Shown here in pieces: positions 5,101 to 6,724 of a stretch of 6,724 nucleotides of DNA. Position 1 is the first letter of the stretch. Every line of letters begins with the position of its first letter. Below the pieces are notes generated by a model. It saw only the letters and a program-made list of their open reading frames with translations. It did no database searches and was not told where the DNA came from. Both the position numbers and the translations under genes were made by a program. The stretch is taken from positions 1 to 6,724 of the forward strand of contig JALTUD010000226.1 of NCBI GenBank assembly GCA_027047735.1, given 5' to 3'. The DNA comes from Flavobacteriales bacterium (GTDB lineage: Bacteria > Bacteroidota > Bacteroidia > Flavobacteriales_D > Parvicellaceae).

Positions 5101-6724
5101 CAAACGGAAAAACGATTTTATAAAACGCTCCTTTTCTATCATTTAGTATTTCTACTTCACCATCTATTTGTTCTATCAATGTATCTATTAATTCTGTTCC
5201 GAGCGTTCCATTATTTTTCAAGCTAAATCCTTCTGGAAAACCAACACCGTTATCGCCAATTATCATCGTTATCACATTATCCTTTAAGGTCATTTCACAA
5301 TAAATCGTAAAATCATCCTGCTGAAAGTTTGATTTACCATGCTTAAAAGAATTGGTAACTGTTTCATTGATAATTAAACTTAACGGTATAACCGTATCTA
5401 GTTCAAGCCGTTCAATCTCAAGGTTTGTTTTTACAGACACTCTTTGCCCCGTAGCGTAAGAAGCCACCAAATTCCGAATAAGCTCATTGATATATTCCGG
5501 AAGATTAACCGCACTCAAATCATTACTCATATATAATTTTTCATGTACCAAAGCCATAGCAGCAACCCTTTGTTGACAATCGATAAAATGATTAGCAACA
5601 GAAGTATCCTCAATCGTAGAAGCCTGTAGGCGAAGTAAGCTCGTTATGATTTGAAGATTATTTTTTACCCGATGATGAATTTCTTTTATTAAAATGGTCT
5701 TCTCCTCATTATCCAATGTAGTAATTTCTAAATCTGTTTCCAGTTTTTTATTTTTATTCAAGTATCTATATATAAAATCAGCACTTATCAGCAGTAATAT
5801 CAACAAGCCCCACAACATATAATTTTGTCTTTTTATATGATTTTTCTCTTCCAAAATCCGAGCATTCAAGGCTTGTAATTTCTTATTATTTTCCTTACTA
5901 AGTTCAATCTCTTGTTTTTGTTGTTGATACTTATATTTTGCAGATAATTCCTCAATCTTATCTTCATTCGATTTTTTTAATGCTTGCTGAAAATAATCGA
6001 CATAATTCACATACATCTCTATTATTTTATCCTTGTCTCCCAACATCTTATACGCATCAATCAAACCACTGTAAAAATCTCTTAAATCAAAAATAGAATG
6101 TGTAGCTTTTGCAAGTTTTAGTCCTTCCGTGTAATAAAAAAGTGTTTTTTTCGGATGATTTAATGACTGATGATAAAAACCTAAATTCATCAGGCTTTCC
6201 ATAATTTTTAACGTATCCCCTTGCCTTTGTCTTACCTCAAAAGCTTTCTCAAAATTATATTTAGACTTCCCGTAATCACCTGTATTAAAATAGATGATAG
6301 CTAAATTATTGTAGGCATTAGCCAAATCATTTTGGGTTCCATAATTAAAACTATAATCTAAAAAATGATTAAAATAATACGTTGCAGAATCCAAATCTCC
6401 GACATCCAAATAATACAAGCCCTGTAAATTTTGATAACGATATTTCGCCAAAGTATCAGCAATATGAGTTAAAACCAATTTTGTTTTACCTATCATCTCT
6501 TTTGCTTTATCGTACTTTTCGACGTCCAAATACAATTTCGTAAGATTTATCATCGGAGAATAAATACACTCGTAAGACGTATCTGCTCCGGGAATTTCTA
6601 TCGCTTTGATGTAATAAGCAATAGCTTCGTCATAATCACGCGTTTTATGATAAGCCCTGCCTAATGTGGCAAAAGTAATAGCAGTTTCGCAAGGCGTAGC
6701 AAATTTTTCGCGAAGTTCTATCGC
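5090..6724 (-). CDS. TPR-containing sensor histidine kinase, HisKA_2 family (5' end outside window)
   Basis: The frame runs open from the stop at 5090 to the window end, giving 544 visible residues; the Met at 6551-6553 is internal, because TPR-like sequence continues upstream of it. Visible residues about 13-245 hold roughly six tetratricopeptide-type helical pairs (for example AYNNLAIIYFNTGDYGKSKYNFEKA-like, 137-162). A Lys/Glu-rich coiled coil follows (about 247-300), then one transmembrane helix (about 303-321, MLWGLLILLLISADF). The dimerisation/phosphoacceptor motif EIHHRVKNNLQ (348-358) has the likely phosphorylated H351 (codon 5672-5674). The ATPase domain has the N box INETVTNSFKHG (452-463), G1 DNGVGF (491-496) and a GTLGTEL G2 box (506-512). 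The TPR part is probably the periplasmic sensor. No response regulator is visible downstream; a partner may lie beyond the window. The final residues and stop lie inside a repeat end. Confidence 0.93.
   Translation of the reverse strand, partial: AIELREKFATPCETAITFATLGRAYHKTRDYDEAIAYYIKAIEIPGADTSYECIYSPMINLTKLYLDVEKYDKAKEMIGKTKLVLTHIADTLAKYRYQNLQGLYYLDVGDLDSATYYFNHFLDYSFNYGTQNDLANAYNNLAIIYFNTGDYGKSKYNFEKAFEVRQRQGDTLKIMESLMNLGFYHQSLNHPKKTLFYYTEGLKLAKATHSIFDLRDFYSGLIDAYKMLGDKDKIIEMYVNYVDYFQQALKKSNEDKIEELSAKYKYQQQKQEIELSKENNKKLQALNARILEEKNHIKRQNYMLWGLLILLLISADFIYRYLNKNKKLETDLEITTLDNEEKTILIKEIHHRVKNNLQIITSLLRLQASTIEDTSVANHFIDCQQRVAAMALVHEKLYMSNDLSAVNLPEYINELIRNLVASYATGQRVSVKTNLEIERLELDTVIPLSLIINETVTNSFKHGKSNFQQDDFTIYCEMTLKDNVITMIIGDNGVGFPEGFSLKNNGTLGTELIDTLIEQIDGEVEILNDRKGAFYKIVFPFDTI

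Overview
The window looks like chromosomal DNA from a member of the Bacteroidota, most likely the Flavobacteriia. The evidence is the strong A+T bias, start codons preceded by A-rich stretches without Shine-Dalgarno motifs, a TAnnTTTG-type -7 promoter element, a methyltransferase with the GVHSPFVF-type N-terminus seen in that phylum, and a TPR-HisKA_2 sensor kinase. Genus cannot be assigned from the sequence alone.

Positions 2-3072 form a tight plus-strand gene string: a class I SAM-dependent methyltransferase, a patatin-like phospholipase (4 bp gap) and the tRNA-modification GTPase MnmE (7 bp gap). Positions 3073-3195 separate it from a typical 2-Cys peroxiredoxin (3196-3825), which appears to be its own transcription unit, with a candidate promoter at 3152-3159 and a strong intrinsic terminator at 3875-3909. 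Next comes a secreted or periplasmic coiled-coil protein of unknown function (4042-4869) with its own terminator. Convergent to it, on the minus strand, is a large TPR-containing histidine kinase (5090 to beyond 6724) that is open at the window edge.

The least ordinary part is non-coding. Positions 4946-5100 form a roughly 155-bp palindromic element. Its 18-bp ends match in inverted orientation at 16 of 18 positions, a perfect 34-bp palindrome sits on the same axis, and partly matching arms lie between. Its right end supplies the stop codon and last residues of the histidine kinase. An exact 18-bp copy of that right end recurs at 3966-3983, just upstream of the coiled-coil gene, possibly as the remnant of a second element that starts soon after the peroxiredoxin gene. 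This looks like a MITE-like or REP-like dispersed repeat family, with one gene lying between two of its members.

No rRNA, tRNA, CRISPR array, transposase or phage gene was seen. No gene-free stretch exceeds 300 bp; the three gaps (3073-3195, 3826-4041, 4870-5089) are described in the features.
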